Origin: Thuidium tamariscinum
Taxonomy: Eukaryota > Streptophyta > Bryopsida > Hypnales > Thuidiaceae
Assembly: GCA_947034885.2 (NCBI GenBank)
Contig: OX344756.2
Location: 15,186,098-15,250,097 of the forward strand
Direction of reading: 5' to 3'
DNA: 64,000 nucleotides
Shown in pieces: positions 51,025 through 61,300 of this stretch; position 1 is the stretch's first letter, and every line of letters begins with the position of its first letter. The notes under the pieces are model-generated. The model was given only the letters and a program-made list of their open reading frames with translations. It searched no databases and was not told the DNA's origin. The translations under genes were made by a program, and so were the position numbers.

Positions 51025-52109
51025 TCAATTTTTCTTTACAACTTCCTTGTCAACTAATGAAACTAACATTGCAACTTTCCAAGCAATCAATGATGCTAAT
51101 ATTTCAAATTCCTAGCTAAGTATGGACTTTCTACAAATTAAACCAAATCTACTCCTAGATTCCCAACAAAAGGTTACTCCAATTTCCAAGGGGGAATGAT
51201 AGTATAAGATGGTTAACAATGTTCTGTTGTAGCAATTTAGAAAAATAATATTTAACTAAATTAATGAATATTGGTAGGTAAACAAAAATGATGTCTCAAG
51301 TTTTCTTTAAGCATAGCTTAAATAACCTTGTCAAATCCACATTGCATAATTTGTACTTATCAATGTTGTGAGTAAAAAAAAAGTTCTAAACTATGGGTTG
51401 AAATTTTTGAATATTTTGAATATTTTTATTAGAAAAAAGCATCAATCTTTTTATTTTAAGGCATTCATCAAATCACATTTGCCAATTTTAATTGATTATT
51501 TGGCAAGGGATGTCGATTTTTAACCATTAGAGACAACAATTGTTTCCATATGTTGTTTTTTGCATGTATTTGTTACAATTGTCTTCATTTGGAGAGAAAA
51601 TTTATTACATGTATTAAAGAAAGGTAAGAGAACTAGAAATCATGATCCCATTGAAGAACGGCAACACAATAAAAAAAATTGAGAAGATGTTTTTCATTTT
51701 GTAACTCAAAAGTTGCCACCACTAACACAAAGTTAAAACACTAGGAAGAAGATACTATTTTTTCAACAATTATTTGAAAATATAGTTGCACTTGTTGAAC
51801 ATCTTGCACAATATATCATACCTAACAATCCTTGTGTGAATTGTACCATGTAAATGATCAAATTTGAAAAGAATTGAAATAAATGTTTATTAATACAAAA
51901 CAAGACAAGAATAAACATATCATATTGGCAAACACCAACTACATACATGATATGATAGCATCAATCCTTCTATTGCATCTATTACAAGGAATGCCAATGA
52001 TGATATCTTTTTTAGTCATTTTAGCGGGGACTTTGTTTCATAAAAATTATAAGCAATTCAAATAATCACCCTCATTTAAGTAGCATATTAGCCATAGAAA
52101 TAAGCATTA
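51025..52109. other. AT-rich intergenic DNA, nothing recognised
   Basis: No coding region, RNA gene or paired termini could be supported. Confidence 0.5.
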
Positions 52110-52333
52110 GATGTTTTTTCTACTAGTTAGAAGATTGCAAGTTCCTGACTGTAGGAATGTTGGGGAACTCTACTACTTGTGCAATCTAATGTGGCTGAGA
52201 GACTACCATGTCAGATTATTATAATTAAAAAATTATTTTTATTATTTTTATTATTTTTAATCCTTTTTTTTCTTGACTATTCATAGCATTGGGAATGGAC
52301 TTGAAACAATCTTCTAATCCCTAAAAAGACATC
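52110..52333 (+). mobile_element. TA-flanked MITE, GATTTGAGGGCAT family, copy 5
   Basis: Degraded ends (GATGTTTTTTCTAC, then TTAGAAGATTGC; inverted right end GATGTCTTTTTAGGGATTAG) lie next to TA dinucleotides. Family blocks GATTGCAAGTTCC, GTAGGAATG and AATGTGGCTGAGAGAC.ACCATGTCA identify it. At 224 bp it is shorter than its relatives, so it probably has an internal deletion. Confidence 0.65.
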
Positions 52334-52335
52334 TA

Positions 52336-54000
52336 GTTGGCATTCTAATTTAGTTACCCTTAAAACATGATGGGTAAACCAACACTTGGAATTCTTTTTT
52401 TGTTGATTTATAATTATTTCTATATTCAAATAATTAAGTCTCTTTATTCCCCCTACAATTTTATTATACATGTTGCTTAGTTTATAATAAACATTTCATG
52501 ATTTTTTTTCTTAGGAAAGATACTTGTTATATTTTTTGGTTACTACTTGTATCCATGGAATATTATCAGAGGGATTTAATTAATATATTTGGAATAAATA
52601 AAATCCTTAATATATTTAGATTATTTGAAAGACATTCTTTTATATAGCTTTTAAATGAATTATCTTTAAAGTTTTGAAATTCTTATTTGTCAAGCATAAA
52701 TGACACTCTATGATTGAATTCATTTAATTCTTGGATGTTTGGAAAGCCAAACTTGTTCTTGGTTATATAAAGTTTTATGTTGTTTTTTCATCCGTTTTTA
52801 GCACTAATCATGTCTGCCTTTCTAATAAGATTGATTCTTCTCTTCAAATCACAACATAAGAATTTCTTAGCCATAGCACTCACTCATTGTGCAAGTTATT
52901 TGGTTAAAGCACTTTGTATTATTAATACTAATTTGCACAAATTTTGAAAATTATCCAAATGAATTTGAGAGTTGCATTACTTTTTTCAATTCAATGTTAA
53001 TTCTCCTTCTTCTTCTAATAGGAGGTTAAGGTAAATTGGCCTACTTGTTTAACTCTTCAAAGGCATTCTATGACTACAAGTAAAACTAAAAAACTCTTGC
53101 AACTATTATCTTGCTATATTCAAGGCCAATTTTTTTCCCAAAATTCATTCACAACTATTATCTTGCTATATTAATCCAAGAATGCAGAAAATACATTTTC
53201 TGGAATCCAATTATAGGATCTTATACTTTCTTGTTTGAGATCAAGTAGGAGGTAAAATTTTATGAAGTTTGATTATACATATTGAGAGATACTAGCATTC
53301 CAAGTTGCAATAAAAAGTATTGCAAACAATGGTTTGCAATTTTAGATGACTTTGATTGCCATTTGTGGGAAATATTTGCACTATGGACCTTGAATTAAAA
53401 AAAAATTGTGTTGATGAGTTGAGTTGAAAGTTTAGAAAAAAAATTTCAAGAAAAAACTACTCAACTTTCATTCCTTAAGAAATTATTAAATAATAGTAGG
53501 TTTGAGAATCTATGAAAGGAAAACTAAATTGTTAATAGTTCTAAGGTAGGATTGAAATACTATAATCTAAATGGTAAGGTTGTTTTAGCAAGAAAACTTA
53601 CCCTTGTCAAACACTTTATTTTGAAAAATCATGAAAATTGCATAGATGAATCTTGTAGGTTGTTTTTTCAAAAAAATGCTCAAACTACCTTCAAAATAAG
53701 ATTGTATATAACTTTCACATCACTAATTCAAAAAAAAAATCCAAGTTTTAAATGTGAACGAAATATGATCTATAAGAAAGAGAAATTCAATTTAATTTGA
53801 AGTTTTCATATATTTCTTTTTTTTTACCCAACAACATGAAAATTATGTTTAAATTGACTTAACTTTTGCTCCCGAGCACCAATTGAAATAAGAATATAGA
53901 TTTCCATGAAGCTAATAAGTTTTTTTATCTTATGAAATATTTTCAAAAAATCCCATTATAAATCGAGGTCATAAGAACTGCTAGAAATCCATTATGTCCC
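52336..54000. other. AT-rich intergenic DNA, nothing recognised
   Basis: No gene, RNA gene or element with defined ends was recognised. Short open frames show no homology. Confidence 0.5.
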
Positions 54001-54004
54001 TTAA

Positions 54005-54329
54005 GGTAAGAAGTCCTAAAATGGAGTGGGCATTAAAATGGTGCCCTATCTTATATGTAAAAGATTTGTACATGTTTCTTTTTCATAGCCTTTAGCAGTA
54101 TATTGACAGTGTACATTTTAGCTAGGGCACCATTTTAGAGCCCTATGTCCTTTCAACTTCAAATTTTGATAACTAATTCAAAAAAGCTCCAAAATACATG
54201 AAACGACTTGGGTTAGATGTCAATTCCACTTGTCTTTCTAGGAAAATATACTGAAAATTATTTCAAGATGTTTCACCTCCCCAAAATTCAACTTCAGCCC
54301 TTAGATGGTCCATTATAGGACCTTCTACC
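54005..54329. mobile_element. GGTAGAAGGTCC-family MITE, complete copy
   Basis: The ends GGTAAGAAGTCCTAAAATGG and (inverted) GGTAGAAGGTCCTATAATGG are flanked by TTAA on both sides (54001-54004 and 54330-54333). The 325-bp interior contains the conserved core AAAGCTCC, GACTTGGGTTAGATGTCAA. The family has another near-complete, interrupted copy at 55254-56283 and fragments at 31.4-32.9 kb. TTAA flanks recall piggyBac targets, but the termini do not begin with CCC, so the superfamily is uncertain. Confidence 0.75.
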
Positions 54330-54417
54330 TTAAGCTGACAATTGCGTTTTGGGGGTTGATTTACTTTGAACAACCTTCCAAGTCTGATTGCAAATAGTTA
54401 TGGATATCGTGTACCTT

Positions 54418-54470
54418 TCTTTCTGCAATGGAATTCCGTATCATTCATTTGTGCCAACAAAAAAAACATA
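54418..54470 (+). repeat. LINE-like 3' tail
   Basis: TTCTGCAATGGAATTCCGTA then TCATTCATTTGTG and an A-rich run resemble the LINE 3' end at 33.49-33.54 kb (there on the minus strand). This would be a 5'-truncated LINE relic. Confidence 0.45.
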
Positions 54471-54479
54471 AACAAATAT

Positions 54480-55250
54480 GATTCAAAATTAACAAATTTT
54501 ATCATGTGATATATATTTTTTTTATTTTTTTTTATTTTTTTTTTAAATTTATTTTCTCAGCATTTTCCTGAGGGGGTCACTCAGTTACCAGTTACCACCG
54601 GCCATGTGTGACAATTTTTTTTTTCCTCATTAATTTTTTTTTTAATAGGACAAATCAGTGTAGCTACAGTATATAGTATGATTATGATATGCCCTCGTCC
54701 TTCCTTCCAGAATTAAAAGAACTTGTGTAAGTAAGTTAGTGTAAGGAATTCCTCGGCCTGTCCATTCTTGGAGCTCAAGAATCACACGAACCACATCAAC
54801 TCGAGTGAAGTGACTTCAATAACTTGGCTGCAGCCCAAGCCGGAAAAAGCCTTTACCATGAGATTACTCCCTGCAGTCACATTGAATTCAATTATAACAT
54901 ATTCACCACACAGACGGGGGGTCTTACTTTAATTGAAGACTAACTTAAACAATTGGTAACAGTTAACTCAGATTGTTTTTTATCTCATTGATTTTGGGCA
55001 GTGTGAAAAGTGATCTGCAGTGTTTTAAGTGAAAAATAAAAATAAAAAAAACAAGTGATCTGCAGTGGAGGGGGGAAGTTATTACATCCAAGGACATGGA
55101 TAAAACATGGAACATAAAACATGGAAAATGCTGATGAAAACTCATTTTGTTGATAAGTGAATGATGGAAGGAGTCGGTCATAGAGTAATAATTAATATAA
55201 TATTGTTCACGAATAAGGCAGGTGTTCAATTTCTAATGGGCACTTCACAC
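54480..55250. other. Unassigned stretch with a possible coding remnant
   Basis: Segment 54690-54880 is less AT-rich than its flanks. Its minus strand contains a short open stretch including DVVRVILELQEWTG. I do not recognise the family and it is not bounded by clear splice sites. The rest is AT-rich. Treat as an unconfirmed gene fragment. Confidence 0.25.
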
Positions 55251-55253
55251 TAA

Positions 55254-56283
55254 GGTAGAAGGCTCTTAAATGGAGCGGCATTACAGTGGAAACACCCAAA
55301 ACCGTCCAAATAAGGAATTCAGCATAGTTGGAGACAGAGTTTTCTAATAATGATATTTTTGTAGTATTAGCGAGTGAAAATCATGAATATTCAAAAAAAA
55401 ATTAGATTTTTCGGACACAGTATGTAATTTCTATAAATTTTCAAAGTGTTGGCTCCCTAGACCTGCGGAACCGTCCTGTAGGTGCCCCCAAAACTGAACC
55501 CTGCAAAAATTAGCACTGAGCCAACCAGATTTTCTTATGTGTCAGTCAACCGTGTCAGCAAATTACAATCACACATGTGGCAAACACATTAACTACACTC
55601 TAGGGACATATTTAGGTCAATCTATGGTCCATTGCAAGGTACAGGTGCGGGAATGGGTGTTTTGCCCTTAGATTAAATTTGAGGGCATTAGGAGATTGCG
55701 GGTTCCTAGACTACAGGAATGCAATTTCTACTTGTGAATTCAAATTCTATGTGGTCACGACCTTCCCATATAATTTTTTTTTTCAAAAAATAAATAAATA
55801 ATTTAGACTTATTTTCATATTTCACTGCCCATTTTTATTTTCTTATTTTCTTATAAAAGCCGGACTGACATCAACCAGCAGCATTGGGAGCTGTTCAGGA
55901 ACAGACCCGAAACAGCCCTATAATGCCCTCAGATTTCTTCTAATGGGTTTTCTAATGGTGCCCTATCTTAAATGTACAATATTTGTACATGTTATTTTTT
56001 CATAGTCTTCAGCACATGTACAATATTTGTACATATTCATAGCCTTTAGTAGTGTATTGACAATGTACATTTTAGCTAGGGCACTATTTTAGAGCCCTAT
56101 GACTTTTCAACTTCAAAATTTGATAACTAAATCCACAAAGCTCCAAAAAATATGAAACAACTTGGGCTAGATTTCAATTCTACTTATCTTTCAAAAGAAA
56201 TATATTGAAATATATTTCAAGATGTTTCACCTCCCAAAAATTCACTTTCAATCCTAAGATGGGCGGTTACTAAGCTTTCTACC
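55254..56283. mobile_element. GGTAGAAGGTCC-family element, interrupted copy
   Basis: The left end GGTAGAAGGCTCTTAAATGG follows CTAA, and the right end, inverted, GGTAGAAAGCTTAGTAACC precedes TTAT; both flanks look like decayed TTAA sites. The core CCACAAAGCTCC, AACAACTTGGGCTAGAT lies near 56135. A TA-flanked MITE (55671-55940) and additional unassigned DNA separate the ends. Confidence 0.6.
55671..55940 (+). mobile_element. TA-flanked MITE, GATTTGAGGGCAT family, copy 6 (nested)
   Basis: Ends GATTAAATTTGAGGGCATTAG and (inverted) GAAGAAATCTGAGGGCATTA are flanked by TA (55669-55670 and 55941-55942). The interior closely follows copy 4 (GGAGATTGCGGGTTCC; GGAACAGACCCGAAACAG). It is 270 bp. Confidence 0.85.
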
Positions 56284-56462
56284 TTATGGTCTAAGAGCGA
56301 GAGCCCGTTGTGGTTTCCTCAATCAAATTTTTAAAAACCATGGGTTTGGCCTCTTTAGCCTTTACACTATGAGGCACAATCCAAAGTCCATCGATATTTG
56401 ATATATCCAAAATTGCCTACATAGTAGTCAAATTTTGATATGGCGACGGACTTTCAACTATA

Positions 56463-57105
56463 GGGTGATTGTAAGAAAGGCCTCTTGTTTTTTGTCTCAT
56501 TTTAAAATAGTACTCATTTTTCCCGGGAGTACTTTAAAAATAGAAAAACAATTTTTTTTAAATGAAAAATATGTTCAATGTATATTTTTTGAAGAAGAAG
56601 GTACCATATGAAGGAAAAGTGAAGGAAAATTTTCTAAGTAGGTGAAGTAGACAAGTGAAAAATATCATGAAAATGAGCACTTTTACTTCTTTTTTTGTAA
56701 TAATTTGTAAAGAATAGGAAAAAGACATTTTTAAAAAGAGTAAAAATTGGAAATTTGAGAAGGATTGATGGTGATGAGATTTCACCAAAAGAATGATTTT
56801 GAAACCATTTTCAGTGTTGTGGAAATAGACTACATAAATTTCAAGTCTACATCACTAATTTTGGATACTCCACAATACTAAAAGACCCTGAATCGCAAAG
56901 TGTGACAAATTAGCTAAACTAAAATTTAATTAAAAAATGATTTTTGGAAATTTTTGAAAAATAATGAATCTTATTACTATCAAGTTGGCCATCTTCAATA
57001 AAAATTTCAAGTAGATTGGCTTAATTCCCCAAAAGTTATAAGCAATGGCATAAAAGTCACTTGGATTGTGATGCCAAATAGTACAACCCTTTCTTGCAAT
57101 CACCC
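56463..57105. mobile_element. TA-flanked TIR element, GGGTGATTG ends
   Basis: The inverted ends GGGTGATTGTAAGAAAGG and GGGTGATTGCAAGAAAGG differ at one base and abut TA on each side (56461-56462 and 57106-57107). The 643-bp interior has no transposase. TA duplications fit Tc1/mariner-type mobilisation, but the termini differ from both the fold-back element at 27932 and the GATTTGAGGGCAT family. Confidence 0.75.
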
Positions 57106-57149
57106 TAAAGTTTGGGTCGCTATTTCAATTTCAATTTCAAATTTTTGAG

Positions 57150-57203
57150 TCCCAAATCCAAGGGCCTCTTGACTTTGGGTGGCCATAGTGTAAAGTGGCT
57201 CTA
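57150..57203. mobile_element. Isolated end of an AGGGCCACTTTACAC-type MITE
   Basis: CTTTGGGTGGCCATAGTG then TAAAGTGGCTCT followed by AA resembles the right ends of the elements at 48115-48253 and 59205-59535. No matching left end was found. Confidence 0.4.
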
Positions 57204-57815
57204 ACTTCAATTTAGCATACACTGAACAATATTGTCTTAGAATATATGGTTCCCTCAACCAACTCCAATCTTTGAATTCCTTCCTTTGTTTTTTCAATAT
57301 ATAGAACTTGTGTTTATTTTATACACGATAAAACAAAAAAAAATACATATATTTTTAGAAAAAGAGGGAATAATTAATAGGTGCCTTTAAGATATTGAAC
57401 AAAGAATAATACCTTTCATCACAAAGAGGATCACTGCTTGTTTAAATAAAGTTTTGTGGAGTCTAATTGCATATTAAGGTCTTTTTTTCTAAGTAGAGAG
57501 GATAGAGATTCATCCATGGTTAGTCAAATTAAAGTTCAACTTTTTTGAAAACAAGGTCATCATTGAATCTTCTAATATGTAAAAGCAAAAAGATTTGCAT
57601 CATTGCTAATTCAATGAATTTTTTGTAGAAAAAAATAAGTTCTTGTGAAGTTGTTGGCTTTATGAAAATGCAAACTTTGCAATGTCAAAAGAAATATTTG
57701 TAGAATTTATTGCACACTTTTCATCTAGGAAATTGTTATACTAGGTTTACTTATTATATTGTTGACAATGTTCTTGTCTTGTTGGAATTGGTGTCCTACA
57801 ACTTAGTAATCATTA

Positions 57816-58103
57816 GAGGAGATTTGAGGGCATTAGAAGATTGTGAGTTATCTTGAGTTCCTAGATTGTAGAAACATGCCACATCAATAGTTTGATGTGG
57901 CTAAGACATTGCTATGTCACAAAAAATTATTTTTAAAATCAATTTTAGATTTCTTAACAATTTTTATAATTTTAGATTTTTTCTTTATCCTTCAAAAATA
58001 TGAAAATTCATCCATTATAGGTAGATTTACTGTTACAGGACAACAAAGGGAACAAATAAGGGAACAACTTTGAAACGGCCCTCCCTTGCCCTCAAATATC
58101 CCC
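57816..58103 (+). mobile_element. TA-flanked MITE, GATTTGAGGGCAT family, copy 7
   Basis: The left end GAGGAGATTTGAGGGCATTAG follows TA; the right end, inverted, is GGGGATATTTGAGGGCAAGG with its TA changed. Family blocks TTGAGTTCCTAGATTGTAG and GATGTGGCTAAGACATTGC are present. It is about 288 bp. Confidence 0.75.
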
Positions 58104-58227
58104 AAATGAAATACTTATCATTGTTGTTTTTGCTAAAATTGAGACTTATACTAGTGATGGTTATCCCATTGCAATAAGTTGTTTTTTTGTAGCCAAACCT
58201 TGTTTGAGATTCTTTTAGAATACATTA

Positions 58228-58500
58228 GAAGAGATTTGAGGGCTCTAGAAGCACGTTTTGGGACTAATTCCAAAATTGTTTTTGTAACTATTGGCTGTTG
58301 TTAAGCCAAGAATTACCAAAAAAGTAAAAAACGATTGAGGGGTCCCGAAATTTGAAAAAAATTCAAGAATTTTTTTCTACAAAAGGAATTGATGATGTGG
58401 CACTCTTTCAACCACATTGTATTCTTGTTCCCATGACAAATTCTACATTTCCACAGTTTGAGAATTTGCAGTCTTCTACAATCTTCAAATGACAATCTTC
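58228..58500 (-). mobile_element. TA-flanked MITE, GATTTGAGGGCAT family, copy 8
   Basis: The left end GAAGAGATTTGAGGGC follows TA and the right end, inverted, GAAGATTGTCATTTGAAG precedes TA (58501-58502). The family blocks GATGTGG and GATTGTAGAAGACTGCAA appear inverted near the right, so this copy faces opposite to copy 7, which ends only 124 bases upstream. Confidence 0.7.
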
Positions 58501-58502
58501 TA

Positions 58503-59200
58503 ATGTTACTACTTCAAGGAATTTGCTATTAGATTTTCAACTTGGAATTAAGACAATAACTTATTATATTTTAGAAATGATCGCAATTGATAATTTGAAT
58601 GCATATTTGGAATCAAGGATCTAAAATCAACTACACTAAATATTAAAATAAAATTGTCCTTTACTAATTTCTTGACATTCCACACTATAAAAAAATTTAT
58701 AATATTGTTATTGTACAAGAATGTATTACTTTTGAATTAATTATTGGTGTAATTGGAACTCATGAACCTTCATTTGTAAAAATATTTGTTGACTTTGATG
58801 ACTTGTAGAGTAACTTTCTTTGGGTAAGGCAACTTATTTTGTAAAGGCAACCTAATTTTAGTATTTAGTTCAAGGAGGTCATGAAATATGTTAAGCACCA
58901 CCAACAAAATTTGTTGAGATTTCTTGCATACCATACGAAGGAATCATGGAGACAAATTATAGAAGCTTCATTAATAATTTTTTTCATTCATCCCAACTTT
59001 GCTTCCATTGCTCAATGTCATGGAATCACTTATTCATTTGATAAAACCACCCAAGATTTCTCTTAAAAGCCCTTTCCTACCAAAACCTTACCATGTAGAA
59101 ATTTACCAACGACAAGACAAGGGGCAGATTATTTTACAATGTTTTCCCCTTTCCCATTAAAAAAAGGAGTTCATGTAAGTACTACTCTAGAGTCTACGAT
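58503..59200. other. AT-rich intergenic DNA, nothing recognised
   Basis: No gene or repeat with defined ends. A 61-codon frame at 58881-59066 shows no homology. Confidence 0.5.
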
Positions 59201-59204
59201 TTAA

Positions 59205-59535
59205 AGGTTGCTTTACACCTAGAGGCCAAGCCAATTCATCACTAAGCCAATTGCCCAAAATTTCAACCCATTCTTGGGTCGGAGGTTGGCTTCAACTAAT
59301 TTGACATAGGCTCCCAGGCCAAGAATTGGCTTTGAATTGGCTTCCCATTTTTGGTGTACCTAATTCATCAAGTTGGGGCCATGCTAGGGTTATGTCAGTT
59401 CGTCTATTTGAGAAAAGAAAACTTTGACATATCAAATTGGCTGAACCTCTTGGTCCTTTCAACCAATCACAAGCTAAGATTCCTGGCCTTTGAGACACCA
59501 AATTGACCTGACCTCTTGGTGTAAAGTGGCCCTAA
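59205..59535. mobile_element. Fold-back MITE, AGGGCCACTTTACACC ends
   Basis: The left end AGGTTGCTTTACACCTAGAGG pairs with the inverted right end AGGGCCACTTTACACCAAGAGG, and complementarity continues inward through repeated GGCCAAG/CCAATT blocks. TAA precedes the left end; the right flank reads AAG, so one base of the duplication is probably lost. The 331-bp element is non-coding and related in its ends to 48115-48253. Confidence 0.75.
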
Positions 59536-59539
59536 GTTA

Positions 59540-60516
59540 GACAATTCTGTCCAGTGATTTCAGAACAGATTTAGGGGAGGAGGCTCAGTAATGGACCATC
59601 TAAGGGAAGAAGGCTCTGTGTGTGGAGAAGGGTGGTAGTTCAGAGTATGGAAAAATATAGTAGGGAAGGAGAAATTGAAAAGGATTCAGAGCGAGTTTTC
59701 AGCATATTTTTCTGAGTCACCCATTTTTTTAAAAGCTTAATAAAAGTGGAAGTGCCTTAGGTGGCTATTAGTGTTCCTAGGCAGAGTAGTAATGAAAACC
59801 AAAATAATTGTAAACAGTGCAAGTGAGGTTCTTAAAATCGTGCACTACTAATGCTTATTTTGTTCACTACCCATTTCCACAAGCAAAGTACTACGTGTCA
59901 TTTACTGCACTTCCATCCCCTTCTGGTAATTCAAAATTCCTACTTTTATTGGAAAACACTCATTCTAATCGGTGAATGCACATGCAATGTATCCATAAAT
60001 CGCCCAAGCCTCTTTGTTATTCACTGCAATTAAAAATTGCGCTCTCTGGAGTTCATCTTCTGCAAGATTTCAGGACATTTTGTAGGGGCGGTTTGAAAAG
60101 CATGAACGATTTTAGAACCTCCTCCTATAGGGGTTTTAGCCAAATGTTCATTTTGGGAAGATTTTTTAAAATTTACACAAACGGCATGAAAAACTTAAGT
60201 AGAAAATGAGCGAAATTTAGCCAGTTCTGGAATCACTGATTCTGTCCCGTTGTCTCTGGTAAGTTACGTATCTTCGATCATTTTTGAATTTGAATCTGGT
60301 GTCACTGCGCATCGTTGCACTTTGATCGAGCTTCGTCGCTAGATAGCTTTACTCGAGGCAATTGCAACGTTTTCTGTTCAATCTTCTGCTTCTGCTTCTC
60401 CGTACGTGTTCTACTCACAAACCGTTTTGCTGCATTGATTTCGCTTCAGTGTCGACCGAGCAATGGCGTGCTCTATCCCTAAACTCAATATTTTTTATTC
60501 AATTGCCTTATTTTCT
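59540..60516 (+). other. Possible 5' region of an unidentified gene
   Basis: Composition becomes more balanced from about 59.9 kb. A donor-like CTG|GTAAGTTACG lies near 60257 and an acceptor-like CGCTTCAG near 60449, followed by an ATG at 60463. The frame from that ATG runs about 57 codons into the tandem array and has no homology. A non-coding first exon plus intron would fit, but there is no downstream exon to confirm it. Confidence 0.25.
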
Positions 60517-60842
60517 TGCAATGCTGGGTTCTATCTAAACTGTATGCTGCATTTCACCTTTCTTTCAAAGCTGGGTTGTATTCAAAAACTATTTGCAGCA
60601 TTTCGCCTTTCTTGCAATGCTGGATTCCATCGCTAAACTATTTGCTGCGTTTCACCTTTCCTCCAATGCTGGATTGTATTCATGAACTGTTAATTTGCTG
60701 CATTTTGCCTTTCTTGCAATGCATGCTGTGTTCCATTCACAAACTGTTGACCGACAACATTTCGCCTTTCTTACAATGCTGCTGCATGTGTTCTCTTCGT
60801 AAACTGCTTGCTGCATTAATTTTAATTTGGCTTTCTCGCAAT
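60517..60842 (+). repeat. 49-bp degenerate tandem array, about six units
   Basis: About six head-to-tail units, roughly 49 to 65 bases each, follow the pattern AATGCTGGATT..ATTC, AAACT.TTTGCTGCATTTC, CCTTTCTTGC. Adjacent units differ at many positions, so the array is old. A 109-codon frame through it is a by-product of low stop density; the unit length is not a multiple of three. Confidence 0.85.
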
Positions 60843-60934
60843 TGAATCCATTCTTACCATTGGTGTTCTGAACTAGACACTCCTGTTTGCTGCATGCTTT
60901 CTCAGTGACTACTCTCGATCAAGTTTGTTCGAGT

Positions 60935-61300
60935 GCACGGGAGGTCTGTCTGTCTGTCTGCCAGGCCCACCGTCCGTCCGTCCGTCCCAGTCTTCCTCGT
61001 AACTAAAATTGCAGGACAGTTGAGAACTGATTGACGACTCCGAAGACCTTGAGACAATCACCCCCTAGCTACCTTCTGTCGATTTCACTAATAATTAAAT
61101 GAAAAGACTCCCAAACTCTTGGTACAATCCTACACCCAGTTTGAAATTTGAATTTTCACACTCCGTAGTACCGTTCGCTCCCGCATAGCGTCAGGGCCAA
61201 TCAGTGCCCTCTTCCAATGAAAAGCCTCCACGTCAGACGACCTCCCGGGGACCAAGGTCGGTCGGGGTGGACGGACGGACGGAGCCTCTCATCTGGCAGA
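60935..61300. repeat. GC-rich segment with complementary CTGT/CCGT and GGAC microsatellites
   Basis: A (GTCT)n run near 60943-60960 and a (CGTC)n run at about 60970-60987 lie 280 bases before a (GGAC)n run at about 61263-61281. The last is the complement of the second, so the ends could pair as a hairpin. CCCACCGTCCGTCC and GGACGGACGGGG-like sequence give the clearest match. It may be a decayed fold-back element or a GC-rich promoter segment. Confidence 0.5.

Noticed and set aside
60516..60845. 109-codon frame in the tandem array
   Set aside because: It is a product of the 49-bp repeat with low stop density; no homology and no conserved period in frame.
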